Assembly (NCBI GenBank): GCA_030077755.1
Contig: JAQJZZ010000019.1
Coordinates: 260,501 to 324,500 of the forward strand
Direction: 5' to 3'
From: Filosporella fistucella
Lineage: Eukaryota > Ascomycota > Leotiomycetes > Helotiales
DNA: 64,000 bases
Made by a program: the position numbers and the translations under genes. Below, piece by piece: positions 62,023 through 64,000 of the stretch. The stretch's first letter is position 1; every line of letters begins with the position of its first letter. The notes under the pieces were generated by a model. That model made no database searches, had not been told where the DNA came from, and saw only the letters and a list, made by a program, of their open reading frames with translations.

Positions 62023-62992
62023 ACCTCTACCTTTAAAAAAGGGGCTTCATCCAACTTCCGAGAACCACAACGCTTTCTCAAGCGCCTCAAACATCCAATC
62101 CACACTCCGTCCCGCCTTCAAACTCCGTTCTCCTCTCTCAATTAGGACTTCAATCCCGGTATCAGCTCCGTCACCGAGCCGAGAATTCATGCAATCGATT
62201 CGTTATCACGTCTCTTCGTCAAAGCTTCCCCAGATACCTAGGCTTTCATTCCCCAAACCTCAGTCTCGTTCCTGGATGTCAGATCATCTATTGAGCTGGT
62301 ACCTGCTTGGCTGGTAGGTATTGGGTCTGCCTTCGTACCGTCTGTGGGGCTCCTCTGTATAAACCCCGGACCAAGCTCTGCTTATGGAGTAGAGAAGTGT
62401 GGTTACTTGATTGATTGTCAGCTCCATGAGCATTTCATCTTACGGAGGTTCTCCTTACTTGTACATGATCCATCTATTCATATCACTCATCCGCTCGCTA
62501 CCAAAACTCTCCCATTTCCGTTTTCCATAATGCTTATACTAGTATTACCCTCCCATTTCAGCTCAATTCCTGCACCTCGGTAGATTCAATCGGCTTACCT
62601 CTCTTCCCCTTTCCCCATATTACATTCCTTGAGTACGGTACCCGTTCACGTTGGTCCGCTCGGTCGATATCAGACGTTCGGTCTGCCGAGGGGTGTGCTA
62701 TAAGGGTAAAGTGCTGACGAGAGATTTGCGGTTGGGACCTGCATAGGCTATTAAGCTTTCCTTGATATTTCGTACCGATATTTTCTTAAAATTATCTCGC
62801 GTTCAATCAGCTCATGTTCGTGTATCGCGTTGGTTTGTGAAGAGATTACATTTGATTTGTTGAAGAAGGAAATTGTGCTATTGGATTCAGGGAGGGTTTT
62901 CGTTTTTGGAGATTATGAACGGTAGTTGATGCCGTTGCATCGTTGGTTCATATTGCAAGTCTCGGGTGGTCGTAATGCACATCTAGTCGATA

Positions 62993-63175
62993 CTTGATGC
63001 TATTCCCACAACGCCACTTCTTCTCCTGACCTTGGTGTCGAGCAAATACCTTCATTCTTCCGGTCGATCACTTTACAGACTACGTACTAGTCACTGGAGA
63101 CTGCAAAGCTTGATACTATTCCCACAACGCTACGTTTTCTTCTAAGCTCTAGCCTTGAGCAGACCTTCATTCCTC
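62993..63175 (+). repeat. Imperfect direct duplication (about 67 bp, twice)
   Basis: Two copies starting at 62993 and 63109 share CTTGATRCTATTCCCACAAC, later ...TTGNGTCGAGCAAATACCTTCATTC-like sequence and a similar order throughout. Spacing is 116 bases. The second copy lies 90-150 bp upstream of the PTH11-like start, so the duplication is within its promoter or leader. Confidence 0.65.
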
Positions 63176-63265
63176 TACCCGACCACCTCCAAAGCTACAT
63201 CTCAAACCTCCACTACCACAATCTCAACTCTCATCACCAATTCCACTTACCACGACCTCGAAAAA

Positions 63266-64000
63266 ATGCCTTTCTCCTCCCTCGCCCCAGCACTAACCCC
63301 CTTCCGCGACACCAAACCCACCCTCCTCGTCTCCTGGTGGTGCACCTTCTACTCTATCGCCATCATCACCATCCGAGTTTGCGGCCGCTACGTGCGCGCC
63401 GAAAAAGTGTTCACAGAAGATGGGATCATGATGCTTGCATGTACACCTCTGTTAATCAGAATGGGATTTATACATGTGGTGTTACTGTATGGGACTAATA
63501 ATGTGGAGACGGGAACGCTGCAGGTGGGGAGTGAGGAGGTGAGGAGGAGGGAGATGGGGAGTCAGATGGTGTTGGCTGGGAGGGTGTTTTATGTTGGGTA
63601 GTGAGTATTTGAATCTCTTTTCTAGATTTTTCTTCGTTTGGTAGGATTTCAATTTGTGGCATGTCGTATTTTTACAGCTTCTCACCCTGACCTTCTGTTT
63701 ATATATCAAGGGACATACTAACATTTGAAAGTTTATGGGGAATCAAATACAGCACCACTCTCTTCCTACGGACCCTCACGCGAACGGTTTGGCAGAAATC
63801 ACATCAGCGCGCTTTACGCTATCTACATATATTCCTCCTCGTTACATTTATCGCGACAGTGGTAGCTGATTTAGGAGCCTGTCAGCCATTTTCAAAAGTA
63901 TATTATTTCTCTCCTTTGCTCCTTTAATTCTCTGTTCTTAATCATGATTCTCTTTCATATCTGATACTAACTTATCTGCCAAAAACAGTATTATCAAGTC
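63266..64000 (+). CDS. PTH11/rhodopsin-like membrane protein (partial)
   Basis: The gene runs off the right edge. Exons 63266-63600, 63732-63897 and 63989 onwards are in phase. The join FYVG-YLWGIKYS uses a CTAAC branch site and the last one reads FSK-YYQV. The protein begins near the ATG at 63266 with helix TLLVSWWCTFYSIAIITIRVCGRYVR, followed by EKVFTEDGIMM, LWGIKYSTTLFLRTLTRTVW and LHIFLLVTFIATVVADLGACQPFSK, the arrangement of the fungal rhodopsin-like (PTH11-related) seven-helix family. These are often surface receptors or sensors. An upstream in-frame non-ATG extension is not used. Only about 170 residues are visible. Confidence 0.8.

Larger units (their letters stand above)
60225..63265. 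other. 3-kb intergenic between divergent genes
   Basis: It carries the permease promoter (left) and the PTH11-like promoter (right). Short frames at 60146-60577, 60581-61100 and 61445-61753 have no family features. Structures seen are a GTAC cluster (61945-62022), pyrimidine-rich tracts near 62040-62180, and a 65-70 bp imperfect duplication (62993-63061 and 63109-63175). Confidence 0.5.

Noticed and set aside
1..64000. CRISPR array, bacterial operons, rRNA genes
   Set aside because: No regularly spaced repeats, no Shine-Dalgarno-led operons, and no 5S/18S/28S-like sequence were seen. The DNA is eukaryotic.

Overview
This window looks like nuclear DNA of a filamentous ascomycete (Pezizomycotina). 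The supporting evidence is short 47-150 nt GT-AG introns with CTAAC/CTGAC-type branch sites, fungal-only families (Zn2Cys6 regulators, an RTA1-like protein, a PTH11/rhodopsin-like membrane protein, scytalone dehydratase, dolichol kinase with a disordered head) and an intron-bearing tRNA-Gly. I lean towards Leotiomycetes from the overall feel of the proteins; that is a guess, not a result. All exon boundaries below were derived by hand from splice signals, reading-frame phase and expected family sequence.

Layout. 1-16 kb: very gene-poor. I find no convincing protein gene, only pyrimidine-rich promoter-like tracts, GTAC-palindrome clusters and one short element flanked by two 94-bp direct repeats (14407-14974) that resembles a TRIM/LTR retroelement. 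16-28 kb: a secreted Ser/Thr/Gly-rich cell-surface protein, an AAAP neutral amino-acid transporter with three exons, and a 1132-residue conserved but unassigned disordered protein. 28-37 kb: a six-exon Zn2Cys6 regulator, dolichol kinase (SEC59) and an RTA1-like membrane protein. 38-44 kb: four tandem copies, all on the minus strand, of a SprT-like zinc-metallopeptidase family. All four are damaged, but in a complementary way (see findings). 45-52 kb: tRNA-Gly(GCC) with intron, a 2-oxoglutarate/Fe(II) dioxygenase divergent from scytalone dehydratase (DHN-melanin pathway), a second Zn2Cys6 regulator, and a DUF1771-Smr protein. 52.9-56.5 kb: two decayed fungal genes, one a membrane protein carrying four in-frame TGA codons and one a trypsin-like protein with an intact H-D-S triad but breaks upstream. 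57-60 kb: a five-exon YAT-type amino-acid permease with two unusually long introns. 63.3 kb to the end: the 5' part of a PTH11-like receptor that runs off the window.

How it fits together. Most intact genes are housekeeping or nutrient-handling functions (two amino-acid permeases, dolichol phosphorylation). The dioxygenase, scytalone dehydratase and Zn2Cys6 regulator at 46-51 kb form the only plausible functional neighbourhood; their co-regulation is inferred from position only. The 37-45 kb and 52.9-56.5 kb blocks behave like accessory DNA under mutational decay. Several of the nonsense changes there are of the C-to-T type that repeat-induced point mutation (RIP) would produce.
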